Of a DNA stretch of 64,000 bases, positions 56,101 to 63,862 are shown piece after piece (positions within the stretch are counted from its first letter, which is position 1; each line of letters opens with the position of its first letter). The stretch lies in the NCBI GenBank assembly GCA_024281055.1, contig JAMXLF010000045.1, positions 60,250-124,249 of the forward strand. Direction: 5' to 3'. The notes under the pieces were generated by a model. That model had not been told where the DNA came from and did not search any database. It was given only the letters and a program-made list of their open reading frames with translations. Position numbers and translations under genes: made by a program. The DNA is from Geobacteraceae bacterium (GTDB lineage: Bacteria; Desulfobacterota; Desulfuromonadia; Geobacterales; Geobacteraceae).

Positions 56101-58466
56101 TGTTACGCACCGTACATGAAACATCGGACTGGGTCTTTACCATCGACCGGAACTTCGGCATCGAATACTATGACGACCCCGTACAGGGGCCGGGTGCTGG
56201 AGAGTCCGGCGGTTATCTAATAGATTACACCCCTGAGTTCCTTGACGCGGTATCGCATCGCCTGATTATCTCCACACACCACCAGCATGAGATTGAAAGC
56301 ATCCTTCGCTCGGGCTTTGCCAAGCTTCTTAATAAGGGAGATGAAGATGGAGGCACCATTGGCTCTTTTACCATCGCCAATGTGCTGAAAGTGCTTAAAT
56401 CTGTCTCTGGTAAGCTGGCACTGAAGCTCATCAATAACCCGAACCAAGCCCAGGAGGTGATCGGTCTCGCCCTTACCAGGCTCGCTCTGGAGAAACAGGG
56501 AAGGCTGGAAGGCAAAGTTCTTATTCCCGTTGATAGCCATCTGAACCTTTTCTACCAGACCCCAAAGGATTTAGAGAATGGTGAGCTGAGCTTGAAGAGA
56601 ACAGACCTGTTGTTGGTGGAGCTCAAGGGGAGAAACCTGCACGTTGATCTGATTGAGGTCAAAAACCGGGCCTATAGCAGCCCTTCCGATCAAGTCGAGC
56701 TTCAAAATGCCATCAGGGACAAGAATAAGAATACGGAGTCGCACTTCCGGGCAAATTTCCTCGGCAGTGACGAAAACATTCGCTTCGATGCGGAGATCAA
56801 AAACAAAGAATTGGCGAACATACTGCTCTTTTACTACGAAAGAGCCTGCCGTTATGGGCTTTTTGCCAAAGACAACGGATCAAAACATCAGGCCGACATT
56901 GCCATTGAGAATAAGTTCATTGAAGGACTTGAGGCGATTATTGCAGGCAATTGTGAAGTTACCTTTAGCCACGAAGGATTTATCATAAACGGTTCAGCTT
57001 CCTTCGACATTGAGAAGACTTCTGTTCATGGAAACGACATCTATAAAATAGGCCGGACCGGCATTCAAAGCTTGCTGGAAATCGTGCTTGAAGAAGATGA
57101 GGAGCAGGAAGGAAATGGTAATGGTGGGAGTCCCGCCCCGTCGAACGAAGCCGAACCTACTGGGACAGAAGATCATCAACACAAGGAAACTTCCGCCACA
57201 GGAAATAAGCTCCCTTCGTCTGTAAAAGCTGTACCTGTTGAAACAGAATCCCAGCCTATAGCCAAAACAATGGAGGAAGCGGAAGTGGCGCCCCCAGAGG
57301 TGAAAACTCCTGAAACGACCACTCCGCCATCAGAACCGTCAAAGCCTGCAGAATCAACGACAACAGAGATTTCAGTCTTTCTTGGTAAGAATGTAACTAC
57401 TGGTAAGGATGAGTTCTGGAATCCTTATACTACTACCCCCCGTCGATTGACAAACCAACACCTGCTGATCGTCGGCAAGAGTGGCTCTGGTAAGAGTGAA
57501 ACCACCAAGGCTTTGATCTACGAATTGGACAAGGTGGGCGTGCCATCCATCATTTTCGATTATCAGGGTGAATACAATCACGGGGGATTTAATGATGCAG
57601 TGAGCCCGCAGGTTTTTAACGTCATGAATGGGCTTCCGATCAATCCGTTCGAGCTCCCCATTGATCCCCACACGGGCAAGAAGAAACGGCCCATAGAAGT
57701 TATCTATAGCTTGGCAGACACGCTTAACTCGGTATTTAGCGGCTCAGGCGACATCCAGCTCGGTATTCTGCGGGATGCAATAAAGGAGTGTTATATACAA
57801 CAAGGTTTTGACATGCATAATGAATCCACCTGGGATAATGACCCCCCCGCTCTGGAGATGCTGCAAGCCGTGCTTAAGGGTTGGGAATCAGAACGTGGAA
57901 TCCAGGTAAAGAATCTTCTGGTTCGTCTCCAGCCTTTGTTCGAAAGCGGTATTTTTCGCCAGGATCATAGTTCGTTCTGTTTAGAAGACCTGTTCAAGAA
58001 GACCACAGTTCTCCTTATGACCTCTGGGATCAAGGACCTCATGTTGGCCGCGAGTCGGTTTCTGCTTGAGCGCGTCTATGCTGCCATGCTGACAGCGGGT
58101 TTGAGCAAGGCATTGAAAGTTATGGTGTGCGTAGATGAGGCGCACAAGCTCTGTGGAGACGAAACTATTACGAGCCTAATCAAGGAGGCAAGGAAATACG
58201 GTCTGGGAATTATCCTTTCTTCCCAAGAAACACGAGACTTCCATCCGTCGATATTCGCCAATACCGGCACATTGATCTGTCTGGCTTTGGAAGACGTGGA
58301 CGCTACTAAGATGTCACAGCATCTTGGTATTACCGACAAGGCGCAACAGAAAATCGCAAAGGATATGATCCTGTCTCAGGAAAATGGCTGTGCATTGATC
58401 CGTTCACAACATTTTTTACCATACAGTCAGATTCAGATAAAATCATTTGAAGATCGAACTAAATAA
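53157..58466 (+). CDS. Giant nuclease-HerA ATPase protein, DptH-like (defence operon gene 5)
   Basis: A 1769-residue soluble protein. The first 1100 residues have no clear motif but are regular in composition. At about 1150-1169 a PD-(D/E)XK-like core appears: Asp1150 (RTDLLLVELK), then Glu1167-Val-Lys1169 (DLIEVKNRA). A linker of about 90 residues, rich in Pro, Glu, Ser and Thr, spans about 1312-1402. The C-terminal HerA/FtsK-type ATPase has Walker A GKSGSGKS (1440-1447), Walker B VCVDEAH (Asp1660-His1663) and ILSSQETRDFHPS. Nuclease plus HerA ATPase in one chain is the plan of DptH-type effectors. It follows HsdS by 4 bases and is the likely restriction component. Confidence 0.8.
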   Translation: MSTALYRLVEATITAEYVDALFGELKNFLLQKNPGHCQRVDYLPLRVIEGLGKRLGEDGDLKKQKVVCRVITNKTIDLEAWETTGSGAVALREDATYGRIKVFCALFPAGIRLAEEDSLNVATFKTDDATSFNVEKTLLEHLFGKVNLLFWEAEKQILRKVLNHEAVRNKPVLNRLRYFLSIDGQAKASNQQINWELAGAYLYELNLIPDFGMTDVNFAVQLARNAECSKTLMDGEKTLAANLNILAEKQGMTDEELRRELTIYLAERNTMKAEEWLPPLCHDEQVRNKLSFDCWNFSDVTSGIKVELKPLQDPKKPEKVAKGLVFQNGLLVNDGKKPVQITWTVAPPNATEVASFRVTVVRKGADGSETDVVSPLSVPSKRKSFMVPMVDNNLDVDEKCIVRIRIQALTKGGTPILNANDESEEFWVQNGEEITDGGTSERGKRLRHLSEHFFQATYKTGKIFETRSQGWDAKRNNIYSVRLTNNERGDLLLNALLLDVEREILANPNTLGVLEVKAINRRRAELSDFRPVTLSSAVNQLADVFYHARCALFAAIREQDQGTGVVEITNLHDHVELVLPYVQSYFAMLDTLSEKINTASGPGSINGILHDYAEIMRIDTVFMQVGPDNDPMEVLLLAPTHPLRILWLYQFETFVTRWIDRMKGKSPTEIGQVLAPDSLDKLVDLNIPNVIAWNQGRIFINTDNIDLFWSIFPSSGVSDLRTAVNAALQLVGAAGRQAVISTVTPKQIADKLERYLCHHPYVRTLKINVINPGEGMLLLEAIKQLLSREPYRDLNFDIKLFSPAATRPQLVGNALDDLMEQRDDEEWVSGRTLSEVEERLLKPNENPLFPKLVYAKHTIKELLNDKDGKFDAHLSFIIDYFGTTVATRSHDSSIGSSSLHNLLAEYITDYSRGNSTATWSRMIAPNQCPDLASDGNTRRLFQQHDVLAHLAPCFFDWGKSIDKYSTVQLELTDANDKNHLKMLRTVHETSDWVFTIDRNFGIEYYDDPVQGPGAGESGGYLIDYTPEFLDAVSHRLIISTHHQHEIESILRSGFAKLLNKGDEDGGTIGSFTIANVLKVLKSVSGKLALKLINNPNQAQEVIGLALTRLALEKQGRLEGKVLIPVDSHLNLFYQTPKDLENGELSLKRTDLLLVELKGRNLHVDLIEVKNRAYSSPSDQVELQNAIRDKNKNTESHFRANFLGSDENIRFDAEIKNKELANILLFYYERACRYGLFAKDNGSKHQADIAIENKFIEGLEAIIAGNCEVTFSHEGFIINGSASFDIEKTSVHGNDIYKIGRTGIQSLLEIVLEEDEEQEGNGNGGSPAPSNEAEPTGTEDHQHKETSATGNKLPSSVKAVPVETESQPIAKTMEEAEVAPPEVKTPETTTPPSEPSKPAESTTTEISVFLGKNVTTGKDEFWNPYTTTPRRLTNQHLLIVGKSGSGKSETTKALIYELDKVGVPSIIFDYQGEYNHGGFNDAVSPQVFNVMNGLPINPFELPIDPHTGKKKRPIEVIYSLADTLNSVFSGSGDIQLGILRDAIKECYIQQGFDMHNESTWDNDPPALEMLQAVLKGWESERGIQVKNLLVRLQPLFESGIFRQDHSSFCLEDLFKKTTVLLMTSGIKDLMLAASRFLLERVYAAMLTAGLSKALKVMVCVDEAHKLCGDETITSLIKEARKYGLGIILSSQETRDFHPSIFANTGTLICLALEDVDATKMSQHLGITDKAQQKIAKDMILSQENGCALIRSQHFLPYSQIQIKSFEDRTK

Positions 58467-58756
58467 AAGCATGGGTTGTCTTCGCAACATTTTAGAAAAC
58501 AGCAACAGAAAGTTTTTCAAAACAGATTTAGATGATTTTTAAGAAACAACCTCTTTCACCTAAATATTTACCAAAAAAGCTTACTTCTGTCCCGGTATCT
58601 ACTACAAGTGATCCCGTGTCTGCAAGATTGGAGCAGGCAAAGGGCTAGCCATTGTTTAAGTTTATCGTAACAAGCATCGCTCATCAGCCAAAGTAAAATC
58701 CTGGCAGAACCCACACTGTAGGTTTTTGCCCGTCATGGCAAATGCATGGAGATTAT
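58467..58756. other. Gap between the two defence blocks
   Basis: 290 bases, more AT-rich than the operon before it. A 38-codon frame (58532-58648, MIFKKQPLSPKYLPKKLTSV..) lacks a ribosome site and is not called as a gene. No terminator or promoter is convincing. The gap separates the five-gene block from the ParA-like gene. Confidence 0.5.
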
Positions 58757-60916
58757 ATGATTATAAGAGTCCAGAAACCCCAAAATATCCAGGCAGAGCC
58801 TTCGTTGATTGTAAGCGTAGAATCGCGTAAAGGCGGAGTTGGCAAGACCACTGCAGCATTATGCCTCGCCCGTCTTCTGTTAAGACGTGGTTACTCAGTG
58901 TTAGTCTTGGATCTTGATGTAACAGGAACAAATGCATCAGACATAGCAGCTTCTCCGTTTTGGAAGGAAGACCTTTTTGTTATTAAAGACGTATCAATAG
59001 AAAACCCTCAACCAGTAAACTTGTTAACTCTGTTTGAGCAGAGTTTTATGACAGGTAATAGAGTTTCTCAATTTTCTGTTCAAAGCACTGAAGCTGCCTC
59101 AATGCAAATCGATCTCAGCAAAGTTAACGTCATGGGATCTCAAATCTACAAAATCAACAAATTTAATAACAAGAAGGGAATTACATGCATCGAACGACCG
59201 GGCATCCTCTTTGATGACTTGCATACCTTTTGGCTGTTGGAGTTTATAAAGCAGGTCATTAATAACTTCGTGCGCTCGACCCGCAATGCTGATTCAGCTT
59301 TCTCTGAGAGGGTAGCAATTATTTTGGACAATTCTCCTGGATATGTGGGGATAGCCCCATCCATCCATGAGTGGCTGACTGATCGTGGGCCAACTAATGG
59401 CAAATTTCTGACCGTTACGTCTTTGGATGTGCAGGACTTGCTTGCGTGTGAGATGTCGCTTAGATCCCTTCATGGGTTATATGAGGGTAAGTGGAAAACA
59501 AGCCGCTTATTTGAGCAGGCTAGCAAAGGTGGAGACAGAATCAGTGTCGGGAAGGAACAAGAATCATTTTTTATGCGGCTAGCAACTTCATCCAATGAAA
59601 ATATTGTTGGGGGTGAATCTTTAAGTTTTTACAAAGGCGTGAGCATTTCGCATCAAATCGGTGCTGAATTTTGCATCAATCCAAATAAGTACTCAGCACT
59701 CATACTCAACCGCGTCCCTAGGGCGATTAAGACGGGTAACCTTGAGTACGAGTTCCCCACAGGTATTGTCGGCGAAGACGGTACACTCCAACAACTGTTT
59801 GGTGGCGGTGACATTAAAAACGAGTGCCGTAAGCGAATGATCTCTTACGATGAATACATTGAGAATCAGTTCCTGCCGCAATCGTTGCAACGAGGTCGAA
59901 AACGTTCAGAACGCCAATTACAGAAGCTAATCAAATATCTAGATAGTGCAGAGAATGAATTGTGCGTCGAAACTAAGGAAAGCCATGAAATTTTCACCTT
60001 TTCCCAAAAAGGCTTTGGGCGCTTAGAGGTGTTGACAGAACGGCTCTCAAAAACAAATGTTATCCTGGCTCGCGCCCGTTCAGCGCTTGAAGTTGCCGGT
60101 TTAGGGCATTTAGCACGCCTCATTCAAGACGAGTGGCTACCAGGTTGCATTTTACCAAATTTTAAAAGCTCTTTATCAAAACTAATGATCGAACTCGATT
60201 TCGTTCCTTTTGACTTAGGTCCTTTTGACTTTGAATCTGAGCCAGCCTCAAAAGAATCGCATAAGTTCGTGATGGGGTTCAAAAGACATATCTTAGTTGA
60301 AATGCAGAACCTTCCAATAGAACAAAATATTATTGAAGATTCTACCGTCAACGTGTTGGCAAGTCTCTTGTCAGTACTTGCTGGTTTGACTCTGCCATCG
60401 CTATCGTTTAAAGCGCCATTCCATAAGGAAATGACTAGATTATTTGCAGCAGTGTTGGCCATCGAACTGAGTCACTGGCCAAAAAGGGCTGCTGGATATA
60501 AACCTAGATTCCAACGGTTTCTATCTCATGAGTCAGCCAATGTTGTAGATTTTAAAAGCGAAACGGAAATAATAGCCAATCTGTTCTTACGATCAAGCAC
60601 TATGAGAGAATGGCTTCCTAATTTTACTAACTTCTACCAAGCCTGTACATATACACAAGCTCGGTTAATTGACTTTCTGGCTGATTCACGATTCTTGATC
60701 CAGCTATTAAGTTTTATCGTGAGAAGTGAAAGACAGAGAGGGGCCTTGTTCCCATATGTTAGGGGAATTGCGGAAGATATCATCGTTAACAAGACATTGA
60801 GTCATGAAGAAGCACCTAAAAGGATCGAAAAAGCTTTGCAATCAGCCGAATACTTTAGGGAATTCGACACGGTGCTGAAGAACGTCTTGGCTGATTGGGG
60901 AGTGACGCATGAGTAG
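58757..60916 (+). CDS. ParA/MinD-like deviant Walker ATPase with long C-terminal region
   Basis: A 719-residue protein. The deviant Walker A is KGGVGKTT (25-32), followed by LARLLLRRGYSVLVLDLDVTGTNASD, the ParA-type strand. A Walker B-like segment is AIILDNSPGYVG. The C-terminal 400 residues are helical without known motifs (ENELCVETKESHEIFTFSQKGF, LPSLSFKAPFHKEM). ParA proteins segregate DNA or position complexes, but this long-tailed form in a defence island is more likely a sensor or switch. The ATG at 58757 has GGAG five bases upstream; a frame start 15 bases earlier is less likely. It overlaps the HD gene by 8 bases. Confidence 0.78.
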   Translation: MIIRVQKPQNIQAEPSLIVSVESRKGGVGKTTAALCLARLLLRRGYSVLVLDLDVTGTNASDIAASPFWKEDLFVIKDVSIENPQPVNLLTLFEQSFMTGNRVSQFSVQSTEAASMQIDLSKVNVMGSQIYKINKFNNKKGITCIERPGILFDDLHTFWLLEFIKQVINNFVRSTRNADSAFSERVAIILDNSPGYVGIAPSIHEWLTDRGPTNGKFLTVTSLDVQDLLACEMSLRSLHGLYEGKWKTSRLFEQASKGGDRISVGKEQESFFMRLATSSNENIVGGESLSFYKGVSISHQIGAEFCINPNKYSALILNRVPRAIKTGNLEYEFPTGIVGEDGTLQQLFGGGDIKNECRKRMISYDEYIENQFLPQSLQRGRKRSERQLQKLIKYLDSAENELCVETKESHEIFTFSQKGFGRLEVLTERLSKTNVILARARSALEVAGLGHLARLIQDEWLPGCILPNFKSSLSKLMIELDFVPFDLGPFDFESEPASKESHKFVMGFKRHILVEMQNLPIEQNIIEDSTVNVLASLLSVLAGLTLPSLSFKAPFHKEMTRLFAAVLAIELSHWPKRAAGYKPRFQRFLSHESANVVDFKSETEIIANLFLRSSTMREWLPNFTNFYQACTYTQARLIDFLADSRFLIQLLSFIVRSERQRGALFPYVRGIAEDIIVNKTLSHEEAPKRIEKALQSAEYFREFDTVLKNVLADWGVTHE

Positions 60917-62252
60917 CCTCAGTTTTTCTTTGTTGGATTACCAAAACGGCCTTTCTGCTGGACTCTATGCGCCTCCTGACACTCTTTGTCCTTACTACGA
61001 AGTGGATCCTGTTTTGTATAGAAAATTTGGCGACTCCCATAAGAGAAGAGATGATTTGAGCCGAGCAATGAATGAAGTACGAATGCGAACAGGACGGCAT
61101 TACTATAAACAAACTTATCCTCTCCAGGCAAGAACCCTCGACTATTCAGCAAGAGCTTTTCCCGCTTACCGCTTCATTTTACCAGAAGTGATGACTGAAG
61201 ACTGGCTCGCCATTGTGGACTGGGGAAAATTCCAACGCGATCACGTTCTTCACCAGCCGCTTTGTGGGTATGTCGTGCTCAAAATGCTGAATGGTGATGG
61301 AATCAATGGTCCCCTGCAATTTCCAATCGGTCGAGGGATTCTTGATGCATGTGTAGATAAAATTCTTGAATGGAAAGGGACGGCGTATATTCGGGACTTT
61401 CTTCTTCGGTGTGGTATGGACGAAAAAGATCCTATTTTGCATGATGGTCCTATTGCCCGTGGTGTTTGGCGCGCCTTCTTTCAAGAGGCTGCTTATGTGG
61501 CAGCAGTCTTTCACGACCTCGGTTATCCATGGCAATATGCAGGGCGTCTACAAAGCAATCTAGATGGGATTAACACTCCAAATCTCAGACAAAATCAAAG
61601 CCCAGAGCAAATTGCACAGTTATTCGGTCAAAGATTATTGTTCCATGCTTTGCAAGGGTATCGACCACTTGATGCCACTAGTCCATCGACATGGCAAAAC
61701 AGGATAATAAACCTATGTGATGTTTCTTTATCCAAGACTCATGGCTTTCCGGGAGCCCTTGGTTTTCTTTACCTGAACGATTGTGTAAGGAGATATCCGT
61801 GTCCAAAGGAATCACCTCTGCATCTTCTTTGCGTTGAGTGGGCAGCCGTGGCAATAATGATGCACGACATGGCCGGTATATACTGGGATAGTAGCAGCTC
61901 AGGCTCCCAGATCCCAGAGAACCCGTTCCTCCGTTTAAGTTTCGACCGAGATCCATTATCCTCAGTTATTGCTCTAACAGACGTAATTCAGGATTTTGAG
62001 AGACCTACTGTTGCTTTTAGTAATTCAGGAGAACATGTCACACTTGAATACAGCAGTGCATGCTCAGGAACCATTTTGGAGCTCGATGCTATAGGGGGAC
62101 TAACATTGAAATATAAGATGAAGTCCGATGAGATGCGTGCAACAAAACAACAGATGTTGCCTAAAGAAAATTACCAGATTTTCGATCCAGAATATGGTTA
62201 TCTCGACATGAGCGGCTTGGGCATAACAAATGTTCGTATGGTTGCCGAATAA
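60909..62252 (+). CDS. HD-domain phosphohydrolase-like protein
   Basis: A 447-residue protein with the metal-binding residues of an HD domain in order: His112/His115 (RDHVLHQPLCGYVVLKML), His202-Asp203 (VFHDLGYPWQYAG), a further MHDMAGIYWD, then the final Asp in IALTDVIQDFERP. The last motif matches the end of HD domains that cleave nucleotides or nucleic acids. The protein starts with a non-catalytic 100-residue region. The start overlaps the ParA-like stop by 8 bases, so the two are translationally coupled. The substrate, perhaps a nucleotide, is unknown. Confidence 0.72.
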   Translation: MSSLSFSLLDYQNGLSAGLYAPPDTLCPYYEVDPVLYRKFGDSHKRRDDLSRAMNEVRMRTGRHYYKQTYPLQARTLDYSARAFPAYRFILPEVMTEDWLAIVDWGKFQRDHVLHQPLCGYVVLKMLNGDGINGPLQFPIGRGILDACVDKILEWKGTAYIRDFLLRCGMDEKDPILHDGPIARGVWRAFFQEAAYVAAVFHDLGYPWQYAGRLQSNLDGINTPNLRQNQSPEQIAQLFGQRLLFHALQGYRPLDATSPSTWQNRIINLCDVSLSKTHGFPGALGFLYLNDCVRRYPCPKESPLHLLCVEWAAVAIMMHDMAGIYWDSSSSGSQIPENPFLRLSFDRDPLSSVIALTDVIQDFERPTVAFSNSGEHVTLEYSSACSGTILELDAIGGLTLKYKMKSDEMRATKQQMLPKENYQIFDPEYGYLDMSGLGITNVRMVAE

Positions 62253-62494
62253 ATCCAACGCAAGTTTCTGAAACTTGCTTTCATATGAGAGGGTTTCATG
62301 GGAAAGGTCAATGCTGAGGATGTCACGGGTTATTGAGCAGAAAGCCGCTCATCAAGACAAATGGAACATTTTTCCCGACAAAAAGGCCTATCAATACGCT
62401 GCTCTATCCAAAAGGAGCATTCTGATCATATTTGTAGAACGGGATTTCATGGAACTTGAGAGGAATCCGTAGAAAGATCCGTTTTGGGAAGATC

Positions 62495-62522
62495 AGCGGT
62501 TCACGCGCGCGTGTGAACCGCT
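62495..62522. repeat. 10-bp perfect inverted repeat
   Basis: AGCGGTTCAC-GCGCGCGT-GTGAACCGCT, located 40 bases upstream of the HEPN-like gene in the 309-base gap after the HD gene. No T-run follows, so it is not a standard terminator; an operator or recombination site is possible. Apart from it the gap shows only a doubtful 65-codon frame (62275-62472). Confidence 0.55.
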
Positions 62523-62561
62523 CAATAAGGAGTTGGCTAAATAAAATAATGAGGACTATAA

Positions 62562-63779
62562 ATGGCCAGAATTGGTTCATTTTATTTTGGCGGCGAGGAT
62601 GAAGGAGTTGCTAGATCTGACGTCAAAAGATCGGCAATCGCATGTGAGCTACGGAGCCCACCCCAAAAGACATGCTCATGGGTCTCTCAAGATGGCGAAT
62701 GGGATGTTCTCATCAATAATCAGTCACCTTATATCATCGCCAGTTCAAGGCTTGAAAAGAGTTTTGATGAGACTGTTGGTAATGGCATTCAAGTGATGCA
62801 AAAAGCTTTGGACATGTTCTCGGTCCAAGAGAAGGTTTCGCTTCTTCTAGACTCACCTGATGATAATCAAATCGTTCTATACCATGATAACAAGCAAATG
62901 CTGAAAATTGTGTCGTATTTCGATTTTACCATATCAACTGAAGCTAAAGTTGAAATTAGAGACTCCGCCGGCAATATTGTAGAACAATCACACCCTCAAC
63001 CGGAATGGCATAAGTCGTTTCGGTACTATAGACTTTCGCAGTCTGCTTTGGATGTCTATGAGGCATATCGTAACCTTTTCCTAGGTTTTGAAGCATTGTT
63101 GATTGATGTAGTACCAAAGCACAAAGCAGAACGAGACAGTGAATGGATAAAGCGGGCATTGCTTCAGCTGCATAAACAACATGACCTGTCAGGATTCGCA
63201 CCAAGTGGGCACAAGTCTCCGTCTGCATATCTGCATGGCACGCTCTATGAGTACATGCGCTGCAATCTATTTCATGCAAAACAACCTGGCTCTATAATTC
63301 CATTCTACCAAGTCTCCCCATTAAAAGTACGTGATGCATATGAAAACCTCTTGCGATTGTGGAGGTATTTGGCTGCTAAGCATCTCAATGTATCTTCCGC
63401 TGGCGGTGTTATAACATATGTGGGTTATAAAACATGGATGGACAAGGCGTTTTCATCTGAAATAAAAATAGGAGTCACACCAGATGAATCGCCACCGAAT
63501 AGCACTGACATCACTTTAAGCCCAAAGGGAAATACGACATTTCACTTATCAACTTGTGACTATCTTGGAGAACTCAGACCTGGTGTTGTCGGAATCCGAG
63601 GCGTCGAAACAAATATCAGTACCATACCAACCATTTTTAGGCTTGGCATTATTTTAGACAATACACTGCTTGCTCTAGGTTACATAAAGTCAGGTCTTTC
63701 AGTAAGAGGTATTGATGAATTTCAGATGATGCTTTGTCAGAGACTTATGCAAGGAAGTCAACCACGATCAGTGTTTTAA
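62562..63779 (+). CDS. HEPN-like protein of the defence island
   Basis: A 405-residue protein. A central helical domain (SALDVYEAYRNLFLGFEALL, then EYMRCNLFHAKQPG) carries the Rx4-6H signature of HEPN ribonucleases (Arg233-x4-His238). A second segment (DAYENLLRLWRYLAAKHL) completes the four-helix look. N- and C-terminal regions are beta-rich and unassigned. HEPN domains often act as RNases in abortive infection; here the single copy would act as a dimer. It is on the same strand as the ParA-HD pair but 309 bases downstream, so it may have its own promoter. I assign the fold from this motif alone. Confidence 0.6.
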   Translation: MARIGSFYFGGEDEGVARSDVKRSAIACELRSPPQKTCSWVSQDGEWDVLINNQSPYIIASSRLEKSFDETVGNGIQVMQKALDMFSVQEKVSLLLDSPDDNQIVLYHDNKQMLKIVSYFDFTISTEAKVEIRDSAGNIVEQSHPQPEWHKSFRYYRLSQSALDVYEAYRNLFLGFEALLIDVVPKHKAERDSEWIKRALLQLHKQHDLSGFAPSGHKSPSAYLHGTLYEYMRCNLFHAKQPGSIIPFYQVSPLKVRDAYENLLRLWRYLAAKHLNVSSAGGVITYVGYKTWMDKAFSSEIKIGVTPDESPPNSTDITLSPKGNTTFHLSTCDYLGELRPGVVGIRGVETNISTIPTIFRLGIILDNTLLALGYIKSGLSVRGIDEFQMMLCQRLMQGSQPRSVF

Positions 63780-63841
63780 CGGTGATATGATCGGCCAACA
63801 CTTATAAGGCCCCCGTCTGTCAAGGGCAAAAATAAGCCCTG

Positions 63842-63862
63842 ACGATTTTGAATCGTTTTTTT
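63842..63862 (+). terminator. Terminator after the HEPN-like gene
   Basis: Short stem ACGATT / AATCGT with TTG loop and T6 tail, 60 bases after the stop. A second hairpin (AGGGC-AAAAATAA-GCCCT) lies just before it. Confidence 0.55.

Noticed and set aside
45875..58466. Ordinary type I restriction-modification system
   Set aside because: HsdM and HsdS are present but no HsdR with helicase motifs is found; the other three proteins do not belong to type I systems.
45875..58466. BREX or DISARM system
   Set aside because: No PglZ/BrxZ phosphatase domain, no Lon-like BrxL, no DUF1998 (DrmB) and no DrmA helicase pattern in the block.
58532..58648. 38-codon frame between the two defence blocks
   Set aside because: Plausible composition but no ribosome site; mentioned in the gap entry only.
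62275..62472. 65-codon plus-strand frame after the HD gene
   Set aside because: TTG-type start without a ribosome site; the gap contains only the inverted repeat as clear structure.
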